A stretch of 64,000 nt of DNA from Simmondsia chinensis (GCA_018398585.1 JAGTTD010000009.1:12529193-12593192), one strand, 5' to 3'. Shown: positions 44,706 to 55,640, numbered from the stretch's first letter. The notes: generated from the letters alone by a model not told the origin. Numbers and translations: made by a program.

Positions 44706-45156
44706 TACGGTTTGTGCTCGGTGTTAGGCTCTAAGGTCTCTTAAAGTTCTTTCAATTTCAGGGTCGAATCAAGTAAGGTCTAGAGACAAAGAACGACAAC
44801 TGTGCATGAACAATTAACCACACAAAGCAAGTAAATTAAAAATTAAATAAGCAAAATAGATAAAACAGACGAAACAAATCCTAAAAAGAAAAGACAAATA
44901 AAACGATACCCTAAAATCTACTTATGCACGAAAATCACAAGAAAAATAATGCTAATAAAAAGAAATTTTTTTTTTTTTAGAAAAGAGACATTAATAATTA
45001 AAGAGAATTAAAAATTAAAAATCCTAAATTAAGAATCAAATTAAGATTTCAAATCCTGGGTTGAAAAATAAAATAAAATAATTTAAAATTAAACAAGAAA
45101 TAGAAAGTTAAAAATCAAAGAAAATCACAAAAACAAATCACGAACATTGCCTAGCC
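44706..45156 (-). other. Leader of the Athila-like element
   Basis: A-rich sequence between primer site and gag ATG, with a T run near 44970-44980. No upstream frame is recognised. Confidence 0.6.
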
Positions 45157-45173
45157 CCCCGGCAATGGTGCCA
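45157..45173 (-). other. Primer binding site, tRNA-Asp type, decayed
   Basis: The minus strand reads TGGCACCATTGCCGGGG. The Asp-type site is TGGCGCCGTTGCCGGGG; the two differences are both CG to CA, as expected from loss of methylated cytosine. Confidence 0.8.
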
Positions 45174-45179
45174 AAATCT

Positions 45180-46668
45180 TGATGTGTTTTTCTATGTCAA
45201 TCAAAATTTAATATAAAACCCTATCCATTAAACACACCTAAATTGAAGTGTAGGGCGAGAGGGTGTTGAACTATAGGGACTAAGAGTGCGTGAATTTAAT
45301 CAATGATCTAAATTGATTTAAGAAAAAGTGATATTTTTGTGTTAATTAATCTAGAAAATGACAATTAAACTAAAATAATCTACTACTAATCGGGAATGTG
45401 TATTAAATTGGAACCTAGGGTTTCGAATCCATCGTTAGCCAATTACTTTTGCGTTAACTCTTAAATTGGAATTAGTGATTCTTACACGGGTAGTGGTTTA
45501 GGCTACAAGCTTCAACCTACTAAGGTAATGTTGTTAGTATTGCGTATTGACCCTATCTAACTAAAACATGGGGAAGATAGGCTCTACCTAACGTATTGTT
45601 AATTATTGCGTATTGACCCGGTCTAACTAAAGCATAGGGAAGATAGGCTTTTATTAACAATTCGGTTAATACTATTCCTTGATTAATTAATCCTAACGCT
45701 ACAAGCACAAAGAATTAATTTATAAATATCAATATCAATAATTAAAGGTTACAAACTCAAAAACCATATCAATCGAATAAACACTAAAAATATAATACTT
45801 CAAAGTATTTATCTCAACCAAGCAATTCATGTAAACAATCAATTTAACCCGAATTAAAAGTAAACAAAAGTGAAGGCTAAGATTTCATCGAACCCCAGAG
45901 AGCAAGTTAGCTCTCCATCAAGGATGATCAGGTGAAGAAGAAGTTGAACAAACTCATGTTGATCTCCACGCTAATTTCGCCCTCGTTCCAATTTAACAAA
46001 AAAATAAAATAAAAATATATATGAGAGAGAGAGAGAGAACAGGGGAAGAGGGAGAGAGAAACGGTGAATAGAGAAAGAGAGAGGCGATCGGCCACCCCTA
46101 GCAGAGACCCCCCTTCTTTTTAAATAGACCACGCCGCTGCTAACGAAACCCTAAGCCGGTGCTGGTGGTGGGTCGAACGCTGGTGGTCAGTCTGGGCTGG
46201 AGTTGGTGTTGTTGCGGGTGGGCCGGAGGTCTGGTGGGCTGTTCGGCCTGTGGATGTGGCTGGTGGCTGACAAGCCAGTGCTGCTGGTGTTGTGCTGTTG
46301 GGTGGGCCGAGGTTAACAGGCTGCGTTTGGGCCAGAGCTGGGCCGGAGTCTGGTGCCCGGCTGGAGGTTGGTGTCGTGGGCTGGAGTTGAACAGTAATGG
46401 GGTGGCTTGGGATTGGAGATGATGAACAGTGCTGGCTCGGGTCGATGCGGGTCGAGCTTAGACATTCTTGTCCCAAATCTCGAATGACTTGATTTAATTG
46501 TTTACACATCTAATTTGCCTCATTTGCGCCAACATTTGACAATTTTCGTAACTTTAATTTCAAACCTGTTAAACATAAAAATTGCCAAAATAAGTGTAGA
46601 ACTATAATAAAATAGGTGCAAAATAATTAAAATAACAATTAAAAGATGCGTAAATACGAGACGCATCA
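45180..46668 (-). repeat. 5' LTR of the Athila-like element
   Basis: 1489 bp, homologous to 36936-38356. It is longer mainly because of a tandem duplication near 45530-45650 containing GCGTATTGACCC, TCTAACTAAA and GGAAGATAGGCT twice. It ends GACGCATCA followed by gcccc (46669-46673). Confidence 0.92.
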
Positions 46669-46673
46669 GCCCC

Positions 46674-48893
46674 TAACAATCGATGCATGATAAAGCTCGA
46701 AAATACGATGACGAAGTGGCACATTCGGCCCTACGACCAAGCGGCCAAATCTACGCAGCTCACCATTGCACCATACAAATGTAGGATGAGACTTAGGATT
46801 ACACTGTAACTCATTAATTCGTTTCTGCGTTGAGGGGTCAAGCACCAAGGTCTCGCGGATTTCATCCAGTAAGGGCAATTGGATACTGGCCAACTACGTA
46901 CGAAGTTTGATGCCCGAAGTTGGAAGCCGTGAGAGAGCATCCACGGCCAAATTCTCATTGCCCTTCTTGTACTCAATCGAATACATGAAACCCATGAGCT
47001 TTGACAACCAAGCTCGTTGTAAAGGGGTGCTGATTTTCTGATCAAAAAGAAATTTGAGGCTTTGTTGATCAATTCGATGTATGAAATGTCCATTAGAGAG
47101 ATAGTGCTCCCATTTACGCATTGCCAAAACCATAGCCATAAGTTCGCGTTCATAAACGGACAATCCATGGTGAGCGGGAGCAAGAGCTTTGCTTTGGTAA
47201 GCAATGGGATGATCATCCTGCATTAAAACCGCCCCCATACCAACTCCGAACGCATCCGTCTCAACCACAAAAGATGGGAAAAATCGAGAAGAGCTAAGAC
47301 CGGGGCATTGATAAGAGCTTGTTTTAACCGAACAAAAGCTTGATCAACTGCTGCATTCCAACCAAAAGCATCTCGTTTGAGAAGATCAGTAAGAGGCTTA
47401 CTAATCTTACCATAATCACAGATAAAATGTCGATAATAACCGGCCAACCCAAGAAACCCACGCAATTGTTTGAGGGACGAAGGCACCGATCAATCTCTAA
47501 CAACTTCAATCTTGGATTGATCCGTAGAAACTCCATGAGCCGATATACGGTGCCCCAAAAAACCGATCTCTTCCAATAGAAAATCACATTTAGACCCTTT
47601 GGCGTACAATTGATGAGTACGCATCACGTCAAACACCAAACAAAGGTGATACAAATGACAAGTTTCATTGGGGCTATAAACTAAAATGTCGTCAAAGAAA
47701 ACGAGGACAAATTTACAAAGGAAGGGACGAAATACCGAATTCATCAGCCCTTGAAATATTGCGGGAGCATTTGTAAGACCGAAAGGCATTACGCGAAATT
47801 CATAATGGCCTTGATGGGTGCGGAAAGCGGTCTTATACACATCGTTGTCATAAACTTGAACCTGATGATAACCACTCCGAAGATCTAATTTGGAGAAAAC
47901 TACCGACCCATTTAACTCATCAAGTAATTCTTCTACTATCGAAATTGGAAATTTATCCTTGACAGTACGACGGTTCAACTTGCAGTAGTCAACGCACATA
48001 CGCCAAGATCCGTCTTTTTTCTTGATCAAGATCACGGGTGAGGCAAACGGGCTATTGCTGTGACAAATGATACCCAAATCAAGTATTTCCTAGATCATGG
48101 CTTCAATGGCATACTTTTGAAGCAGCGGATAACGTTAAGGTCGAACGTTCACCGAAGTCGCATCCGGTTTGAGAATGATGCGATGGTCAAACAAAGGTCT
48201 CGGAGGAGGAAGGTTCCTAGGAGTCTCAAAAATAACCGAAAATTCCAGTAGTAAGGCATTTAGTTCGGCCCAATGACAATCGGTAACAATACCCAAAGAT
48301 TCCTTGTGGACTTCCATCACACATAACCGAATGGGAAGTGGATAAACGAATAAAGCATGAATAATAGGATTTAAAGTATGGAGTTTATGTAAACTGCGCT
48401 TACCAGCACTCTCGTGGAAAGGAGGATGACCGCGCAAAACACAGGACTTGTTGTCCCATTGGAACAACATTTGGAGCTTCTCGAAATCCCATAAAATCAG
48501 CCCAAGCAGAGCAAGCCATTGGATCCCGAGGACCATGTCACAACCTTCTAAGTCAAGAAGAAGCACATCGCAAGTAAACACATTGCCCTGGGCTTTCCAC
48601 TGAAAAACACGGCATATGTCTTGGCAAAGCAAAAGCCTGCCGTCAGCGACAACCACCAGGGTTGCAGTAAGCAGTTCCGTCACACAATCTAACCAACGAG
48701 CCTTTGCATGGTCAAGAAAATTGTGCGTGCTACCACTATCAATGAGGATATGAATAGCTTTACGGTGATGGAAGCCTGTAATACGCATGGTACTGTAAGA
48801 AAAAAGGCCTGCTAAAGCATTGCACGAAATCTAAGGCACCTCACTAGAGTCGGGTGCGGGTTGGTCCCACGGACAACCCTCGGGCATGTCCTC
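46674..48893 (-). pseudogene. Protease, RT, RNase H and integrase start of chromovirus C
   Basis: Protease (48135-48788): LIDSGSTHNFLD keeps the active-site Asp. RT (47490-48077): SPFASPVILIKKKDGSWRMC, FSKLDLRSGYHQ and an intact FFDDILVYS catalytic motif. A stop and frame change near 47488 separate it from the connection LRGFLGLAGYYRHF (47223-47486). RNase H (46894-47268): ETDAFGVGMGAVLMQ and VYERELMAMVLA. The integrase start ends at FELYHASIVRG at the Athila join. In-frame stops near 48893, 48840 and 48080 fit former Gln codons. Apart from a few stops and shifts this is the best-preserved pol in the window. Confidence 0.92.
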
Positions 48894-49961
48894 TTAAGTG
48901 TCATCCAAATCCCCAAAAATCAATTGTAATTGGGGATTTTTAGCTTTGCATAACTTCATATTCCTGAGCACAAAAGGCTCACTGCAAAAGAAACAGAGAC
49001 CACGTTCTCTACGGTCCTCTATATCGGCTGCGGAAATTGTATGACCCTCACGCTTCAGTGGTCGGGAATTATAGCTCGGTTCTGAAGAAGAACGAATAGC
49101 GGAGCCCAAAGATGGGGCTAGATATGGAGCCGCAGACCGTGAAGAGTGAGGCTTATAAGTGCCAGCGAAGGAATGTTTAGCCCCGGACATTAAATTGCCT
49201 TCTTGTAAACGCGATAAACGCATAGCATGTTGTATAGTATTTGGTTGCAACATCAAAACTATGTAACGAATTGAATCGCTAAGTCCGGTAACATAACAAG
49301 AAACCAATTGCTCTTCATTCAAAGGTAAGCGCGACATTAAATGCTCAAATTGATTTTGATAAGACGAAACAGTGCCCGTTTGACGTAAATTCATGAGATC
49401 TGCCATTGGATCCTCATAACTACGACCAAATCGTTTAATCAATATGGTCGAATATTCCGACCAAGACGCATCGGCCATCGGCAGAGCTAGGGTTTTCACA
49501 TAAGCATGATGCCATTCTAAGGCATCCTCCTCTAAATGCATAGATGCAATTCGAACTTGTGATGATAAAGGAGTACGATCAATTTCGAAAAATTGCTCAA
49601 CCTTCCAAATCCAACTCTTGATATTTAAACCACCGGAGAAACGAGGAAAATCAATTTTAGACAGTCTCGTATGAATCTGATATGGAGATGAGGGCGAAGA
49701 GTCCATACCAGAGGTCGGAGCGGAATTCGTTACCGGCGGTGGTGGCGGTGGCGGATCGGTTGGCCGAGGAAGTAAAGGTTGTCCGAGGTGCTGATTTTGT
49801 TGTAGCTCGCGCAGAATTGTCATCATTGAGGACATCTCCGTCTGAATCGAATCAAAATGAGCATCAATTTCCTGAAATCGGTCGTCGATCCGATTCTCTG
49901 TGTCATCCAGGCTGCTTTCGAGGAGGCTGAAGTGCGACACTCTGCGGGTACCGTCCGCCAT
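48894..49961 (-). CDS. gag of chromovirus C, open frame of 355 residues
   Basis: Start chosen at the ATG at 49961 (MADGTRRVSHFSLLES), about 30 bases after the primer site; the frame is also open upstream but has no other ATG there. Residues 15-55 look like a coiled coil. A Pro run lies near 67-75. The gag core follows (SKIDFPRFSGGLNIKSWIW, then HLEEDALEWHHAYV, then GTVSSYQNQFEHLMSRLPL). The knuckle CFFCSEPFVLRNMKLC has Asn where His should be, so zinc binding is doubtful. The frame ends at a TAA that probably replaced a Gln between gag and pol. The protein would form particles packaging element RNA. Confidence 0.88.
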   Translation of the reverse strand: MADGTRRVSHFSLLESSLDDTENRIDDRFQEIDAHFDSIQTEMSSMMTILRELQQNQHLGQPLLPRPTDPPPPPPPVTNSAPTSGMDSSPSSPYQIHTRLSKIDFPRFSGGLNIKSWIWKVEQFFEIDRTPLSSQVRIASMHLEEDALEWHHAYVKTLALPMADASWSEYSTILIKRFGRSYEDPMADLMNLRQTGTVSSYQNQFEHLMSRLPLNEEQLVSCYVTGLSDSIRYIVLMLQPNTIQHAMRLSRLQEGNLMSGAKHSFAGTYKPHSSRSAAPYLAPSLGSAIRSSSEPSYNSRPLKREGHTISAADIEDRRERGLCFFCSEPFVLRNMKLCKAKNPQLQLIFGDLDDT

Positions 49962-49990
49962 GGAAGACAATACGCAGCTCGATCCTGAAA

Positions 49991-49999
49991 CTGATACCA
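49991..49999 (-). other. Primer binding site of chromovirus C
   Basis: The minus strand TTTGGTATCAGTTTC follows the 5' LTR; TGGTATCAG matches the first nine bases of the iMet-type site. Confidence 0.75.
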
Positions 50000-50001
50000 A
50001 A

Positions 50002-50169
50002 TGTTACAATCAACTAGATTGTAACCTAATTAGGGCAAGATTGGTGAGTTAGAGTGAGGTGAGAAAAGATTATTTTTGGCATTACTAACAAATGAGGGCA
50101 TAAGGCCCTATATACAAAAAATAATCACTCAATCTGAATACATCGCTTTATTATACTATATCGATAAGA
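50002..50169 (-). repeat. 5' LTR of chromovirus C, truncated
   Basis: Matches 35464-35686 with few substitutions, but lacks the 41-bp GA-rich block and the outermost 12 bp (TGCTACGCATCA on the plus strand). Homology stops after TATCGATAAGA. Confidence 0.88.
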
Positions 50170-50644
50170 CCATACAGGTAATCGGATCAAAAATGGTAGA
50201 CCAAGCTTTGAACCATACAACCCATTTGACTAACCGATTATTCAATCACGCACAAGATGTACCCCCCCCCCCCCCCCCCCCCCCCCCCCGTACACACCCT
50301 ACAGCTCCCAGATCGACACATTTGTGGCCTTGTGTCCTATACCCTTCATGAGTGTTTCAGGGCTAAGCCCTTAGTCAAAAATCACCCATTTGAAGCGGCC
50401 AAACTTCTACACACACTAAGGTGGACCTCATTGATCATGTCCCTGCGACACGACATTGAATAAATTCTAAAACTATGTCCATTAAGAGCATTGGCTCATC
50501 CTCTTAGAATCTTTGATGTAGGTATCAAGCACTTTACACTCGAGATGGAAAAATTCTCATTTTGTGCTTGCAGTCACACAGATGACAAGTCTCTCTCATT
50601 GAACCTAAGACCTAGCGTCATACTAGGCATCGAGTTGAGGGGCT
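50170..50644 (-). other. 3' non-coding region of copia-2 with a 28-C run
   Basis: Sequence downstream of the copia-2 RNase H stop. It holds 28 consecutive C (50262-50289) on the plus strand. No copia LTR start is found before chromovirus C begins, so the 3' LTR of copia-2 is missing. Confidence 0.5.
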
Positions 50645-53600
50645 ATCATGGGCGACTAAGAATGGAAGGTTTCAAACCCATCCCTTCATTTGTTTCCAGA
50701 ACTAAGTCTCTAGCCAACCGTTTTGTAAATGGATTTACTAGATTCTGACTTGTTCTTTCGAAGTCCACAGTGATAACCCCTTCTCGAATAAGGTGTCTCA
50801 ATATACTGTGCCTTACACCAATGTGTCTAGACTTCCTGTTTTATACTTCACTGTACGCTCTAGCAAGCGTAGCATGACTATTACAATGGATAGATATCAG
50901 TGAGATAGACTTAGGCTACAAAGGTATCTCATACAAGAGATCCTTTAACCAATCGGCTTCCTTAGCCGCAAACACAATCGAAGATCCAACTCACATCAGT
51001 GTACCCCTCCAAAATAAGAGGATAACCTATATAAGAAAGACCATAATGCATAGTCTTCTTAAGGTACTTCAGTACGCAATCCACAACATTTTAGTGGCTC
51101 TTACTTGGATTGCTAGTATATCTACTCAGCTTTACAGCAGTAAAGGCTATGTCAGGCCTTGTGCTCGTCAGGGCGTACATAAGACAACCAATGACCTGGG
51201 CATATCTTATTTGTGACACTGGAGCACCGTCATTATTGGAATGGACACCAGTGCACACTGATCAATGTGGAATCTTTCAAAACACTTTCAATGTAGTGAG
51301 ATTGTGTCAAGGAAATGGTATCATTTTTCCTTACAATTCTTATACTGAGGATTACCTCCGCCTCACCCATGTCTTTCATAGCAAAGTTTTCCAACAGAAA
51401 CTATTTAGTTCTCTTTATTCGTTCCATATCAGTACCGAATATCAGCATGTCATCGTCATACAAACACATAATGACCCCTTTGCCATTATCAAATTTGCCA
51501 TAGACACATTTATCCGATTCGTTTGTAACGAATCCATTGTTAAGAGCAACCTGATCAAATTTCTGGGGCCACTACTTCAGGGCTTGCTTTAGCCCATACA
51601 GAGAGCATATGAGTTTACATACCTTTCTCTCTTGGCGAGGAACAAGAAAACCTTCCGGTTGTTTTATGTACTCTTTCTCTTCTAGCTCACCATTCTAGAA
51701 TGTCGTTTTGGCATCCATTTGGTGCATCACTACTTTATAAATTGAGGCAAAGGGCTAGCTATCAATACCGTTATTGTCGATATTCTTGCCACGGGGGCAT
51801 ATGTGTCAAAGTATTCCAACCTATATTTTTGGATGAACCCTTTAGCCACCAATCTGGCCTTGAACTTATCAATTGTTCCATCGACCTTCATCTTCACTTT
51901 GAAGATCTATTTACACCCGATGGACTTACTACCTTATGGAAGGTCCACTAGGATCAAGGTTTTATTACCTAAGATATAATCTATTTCATCATTCACAGCC
52001 TCCCGCCGAATTTAGGCATCATGAGACCTCATCACCTCATTAAACAGCACGGGATCAGCTTCCATGACACAACAATATGGAACCACTTGGCCCACATCGT
52101 TCCTCGAACCTTCTACCAAAAACAAGTACAAGTCCGAACCAAAACATTTCTCTTTCCTTGCTCTCTTACTCCTTCAAAGTTCTAGAGCACTTTCAGGGAC
52201 ATCTTCCCTCTCATAACGAACATCGTCTTATGACACTTGAGTGTCACTCTCAATCGGTACATTATCCCTCGGTCTAGGGATAGAGGCAAACCAATTCTCA
52301 TCAAATATGGCGTCTCTCGATTATATTATTATATTCACATTGATATAATTATTAGACTCAATTACATAGAACCAATATGCCTTGCTATGAGATGCATATC
52401 AAACAAAGATGAATCTATGCCTCTTTCACCTAACTTCTTACGTTTAGGTTCAGAAACTTTAACAACTGCCCTACAACCCCATACTTTTAGATAAGTTAAG
52501 TTAGGGGCTCGTTTGTTCCACAATTCATACGGGGTTATTTTATTTCTCTTATTTGGAACTCCATTCAGCATATAACAGGCCGTTAACATTGCCTCACCCA
52601 AAATCCATCGCTGAGACCGGAATAGGATAACATTGAGTTAACCATTTGAGTTAGAGTCTAATTTTTCCTCTCAGCCACGCTATTCTGTTGTGGCATATAT
52701 GGAGCAGTTATCTCATGTATACTTCTGGTGGTTTTGAAATACTTGGGATCATAGTATTCCCCACCACGGTTCGACCTAAGGCGCTTAAGAAAGATCTCAC
52801 AGTGTAATTCAGTTTCTGCTTTATATACTTTAAATATATCAAGTGAATCATCTTATAATTTATGAGATATACTTAATAGAATCTTGAACAATCATCTATA
52901 AATATTATAAAATATCACTTTTCACCTAAACTTGGTGTGTTCTTGAAATCACATAAATCACTATGTATATCTCTTCGCATCGAAAGAAATGGCAATCTTG
53001 TTATTTTCGTTAACATGCACATTTTGCACTTATCATCAATCTTGTCTATGTGATCAACGAAGAATTAGCCATTTCATGCAATCTACAAAAATTTACATGA
53101 CCTAATCATTGATGCCACAAAAACGATGAGTCAAGCATCTAAATAGAATTATCAATCTTATTATCAACGTTTATTTTGAACATGTCATTACATAAGTATT
53201 GTTTGCCAACAAAGACCCCTCCTTTTGACAATACAAACTTGTCAGCCTCGAAGACCAACTTGAATCCAAACCGATTTAACAGGCCACAAGACACGAGATT
53301 CTTCTTTAGGTCTAGAGCATAACATACATCTATTAAAATAAGGGTTTTTCCAAAGGTAAAAAGCAAATCAACTTTTCCCTTCCCTCTATCCGGTATAGTC
53401 GCTCCATTGCCCATGAATAACACAGTTCCGTTGTCCATGGGTTCAAATGTCATGAAGAACCCCTTGTCCTTACAAACATGTTTCGCTGCCCTCGAGTCAA
53501 CCCACCAAGAGTTATCACTCTCGACTAAGTTGACTTCCGATATCATTGCCATGCACCTATCGTTTGAATTTTTGGTGCGATGATCAAACCCCTTGCCTTT

Positions 53601-53660
53601 CTTATTTTTAAGGTGGCAACAATCCTTTGTAACTGACCGGGCATCTAACACTCCCAACAG
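50645..53660 (-). pseudogene. pol of copia-2 (PR, IN, RT, RNase H)
   Basis: Protease: DNSWWVDSRAAKHVCKDK, with Arg replacing the Gly of the DSG active site. Integrase: the LGHVNF zinc-end motif near 53100, and the C-terminal GEAMLTACYMLNGVPNKRNK and VWGCRAVVKVSEPKRKK (52362-52601). RT: FKARLVAKGFIQKYRLEYFD near 51800, and a catalytic motif LYDDDMLIFG where YVDDML is usual. The product ends as RNase H with NLVNPFTKRLARDLVLETN and a stop near 50647. Stops are frequent throughout. The open frame 53139-53657 covers protease and the integrase start. Confidence 0.88.
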
Positions 53661-54393
53661 ACCATTTTTGGCTTCTTGTTATTTTTATTCTTTTGGAAGT
53701 GTCCGGTTCTCTTGGTTCCTTTGCTCGACTGGCCTTTTTCTGTGATTTTGATTTTCCCAACATCACCGGAGTGGTCTTTATTGTCATCTTGTACCCTGTA
53801 GGATTCCTCAATGCATAAATGGTTAGCCAATACCTCCATTGACATATCTTCCTTCTTATGTTTAAAACTTTTCTTAACGTCTCTCCGTGAAGGAGGAAGT
53901 TTGTCAATCAAGGATGAAAAATTATGGTATCGTCCATATTCATGCCATGTTCTTTGAAGTTATTCAAAATTCGTTCAATTTCATGTAATTTCTCCATGAC
54001 AGGATGATCATCTACCCTTTTATAATTATTAAACAGACTAACAAGGAATTTTTTGCTTGTTGCATCATCGGCCATGTAGCGTGCCTCAAATGCATCCCAT
54101 AATTCCTTTGCGGTCAACACGTTCGAGTTGATGTCAAACAAGGCGTCAGTCATACCGTTGAGTATGTGCCCTCTGCAAATGTAGTCGTCATCATCGCACT
54201 TCAATTCGGCCCTCTGCTTGGCCAAAGTCTCCACCTCTAATGAGGGGGATGGAAATGGTGCATTCAACACGTACATCGCATTCAAAGTAGCAATGAGGAA
54301 GTGCATCTTCCTCTGCTATCGGCAGAAATTACCACCATCTAGTCGATCCAACTTAACAAAATTGGCCGTCATTTCCCTAAATGATGAAGCCAT
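53645..54393 (-). pseudogene. gag of copia-2
   Basis: The ATG at 54393 opens MASSFREMTANFVKLDRLDG. An in-frame stop lies near 54320, then the frame continues with DDDDYICRGHILNGM, then TAKELWDAFEARYMADDA and MEKLHEIERILNNFKEHGM. A one-base shift near 53908 leads into SSLIDKLPPSRRD and a Lys-rich stretch. The zinc knuckle (CWEC...TKDC) is broken by another frame change near 53650. This is the UBN2/DUF4219-type copia gag. Confidence 0.88.
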
Positions 54394-54760
54394 ATCCCAA
54401 AACTAAAACATAAACTGTAAGATTGTTAGAAATAATCTACAAAATACTTGTAAAATCCTTGTACGGGTAACTAAAAGATCTCGGTATTGAGGCTATGTAA
54501 TCACTTTCCTTAAGGATTATTTGGGCATACGAAATATACTTGGGGATACAACAACAGTGAAATATGAAGAGAGGATGTGTAAAGGGAGAGATTAATAGCG
54601 ATGTAGGGAGATTAAAGTTTTCCTTTCACAAGAACGCTCAAGAACGCAAAGTACTCCGAAAAATTTCAAACATTCAAAGTTCACGCACAATGTTCTTCAA
54701 TTCTTTTTCCTCTTTCTTATGATTTAATTCTAGTGAATAAAAAGTTTGAAATCTGGGAGA

Positions 54761-54774
54761 ATATATATGTATAC
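54761..54774 (-). promoter_or_regulatory. TATA box of the copia-2 LTR
   Basis: The minus strand GTATACATATATAT lies downstream of the palindrome cluster, marking the U3/R promoter. Confidence 0.5.
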
Positions 54775-54859
54775 CATTAACAGAAACATTCTAAAAAGCC
54801 AAGAAGAGGAGCTGCATCGAACTGGGAAAGGGCGCGAAAGAGAACTATCAAAAACAATC

Positions 54860-55058
54860 CTGTGCATTAACACACAGCTCCTTGTGTGTCGACACACAGG
54901 GTTACTGTAAGATTGTGTGTCGACACACACCGTTTCTCTTCGAGCACTTCTGTAAAGGGTTGTATGTTGACATACGGGCCATGTGTGTCGACACATAGCT
55001 ATTCCCCTTTTTTTTGGATTGTGTGTCGACACACATGGGCCATGTATCAACACACACC
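54860..55058 (-). promoter_or_regulatory. Palindrome cluster in the copia-2 LTR U3
   Basis: About seven copies related to TGTGTCGACACA; four are perfect 12-mers, the others decayed at the centre (GTCAAC, GTTGAT, GTTAAT). They occur in 200 bp, on the same side of the TATA box as in the solo LTR at 25143-25774. Confidence 0.65.
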
Positions 55059-55544
55059 CCTATCATGCTTTAAACATTTAAACAAATGTCGAGACAATTC
55101 AAACACATCTTATGCATACATTAAACAACATTTTATATATTATTGAACACACATTTTGAAAATACATCAGCACCTAGAGAAACTCCAGTTTGCAATAACG
55201 CAATTAACCATCAGATTATACAACTATTCTTAAATCTTTACTAATCAAGTTAAACTTTTGGGATAGTTCCTTAATATAGTATCAGTCTTGTTAACTGAAA
55301 TATCACAACTTTGAATCCCAACAGTCACTACTGAAGTGCGCATTCACATTATCCACGAATCATCATGTGAGGGGGCATGTCAGAGTACAAAACTATTCTA
55401 AGTTGTTCACTCATCAATTTAAGTTTTTGAATATTTGGTTCATTGACATTAGCAAACAATGAATTGACTTACCAAAATAACTAGATGGTTCCCATATTAG
55501 CACCATAAGCATTCTCATGTACTCATGTGCATCGAATGTTTGAA

Positions 55545-55640
55545 GGTACCAACTAGTTTAACTGGTAAAGTCCCAAGAGGAAGGTATTTAAGACATGTGA
55601 TCGGATTCTACCTTCGTTAGGGTTGATGAGACTTATGGGA
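55545..55640 (+). mobile_element. tRNA-derived SINE candidate
   Basis: TAGTTTAACTGG (55554-55565) fits a pol III A box, and GATCGGATTCT (55599-55609) fits a B box (GGTTCGAATCC type) with a spacing of about 34 bp, as in tRNA-derived promoters. The sequence does not fold as a functional tRNA as far as I can see. The downstream tail and a target duplication were not resolved. Confidence 0.4.

Larger units (their letters stand above)
36936..46668 (-). mobile_element. Athila-like Ty3/gypsy element, deletion derivative
   Basis: LTRs of 1421 and 1489 bp start TGATGTGTTTTTC and end GACGCATCA, with perfect gcccc duplications. Internal order on the minus strand is tRNA-Asp type primer site, gag with zinc knuckle, protease, then a severely shortened pol, and a purine tract. 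Most of RT, the end of RNase H and all of integrase are missing. Gag and protease resemble Athila/Tat family proteins. A 2.2-kb LTR element is inserted near the 3' end. Confidence 0.92.
35464..50169 (-). mobile_element. Ty3/gypsy chromovirus C, split by an Athila-like element
   Basis: Minus-strand element in two parts: 46674-50169 (LTR, primer site, gag, protease, RT, RNase H, start of integrase) and 35464-36930 (rest of integrase, chromodomain, purine tract, LTR). Removing 36936-46673 restores a continuous frame across the join. The LTRs are short (223 bp, and 168 bp with deletions) and very similar. The right LTR lacks its outer 12 bp, and no target duplication is found. The short LTR and gag style suggest a Reina-like chromovirus, which is tentative. 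Confidence 0.92.
50170..55169 (-). mobile_element. Ty1/copia element copia-2, 3' LTR missing
   Basis: Minus-strand order: 746-bp 5' LTR (54424-55169), gag, protease, integrase, RT, RNase H, 3' non-coding region. The domain order is that of copia. Gag and RNase H motifs look Tork-like, which is tentative. The LTR belongs to family P, related to 25143-25774 and 28790-29132. The element is broken by stops and at least two frameshifts. Confidence 0.85.
54424..55169 (-). repeat. 5' LTR of copia-2 (family P)
   Basis: The minus strand starts TGATGTATTTTCAAAATG and ends ATTTCTAACA. It has a palindrome cluster in U3, a TATA box and a U5 with TTGTATCCC. No intact iMet primer site is visible between it and gag; TTTATGTTTTAGTTTTGGG may be its remnant. 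Confidence 0.8.

Noticed and set aside
28790..55169. Model in which copia-1 plus chromovirus C are inserted in the 3' LTR of copia-2
   Set aside because: The left fragment (28790-29132) is a U5 of the right family, but the expected U3 remainder and PPT are not found at 50170-50644. I treat the fragments as separate copies or as rearranged.
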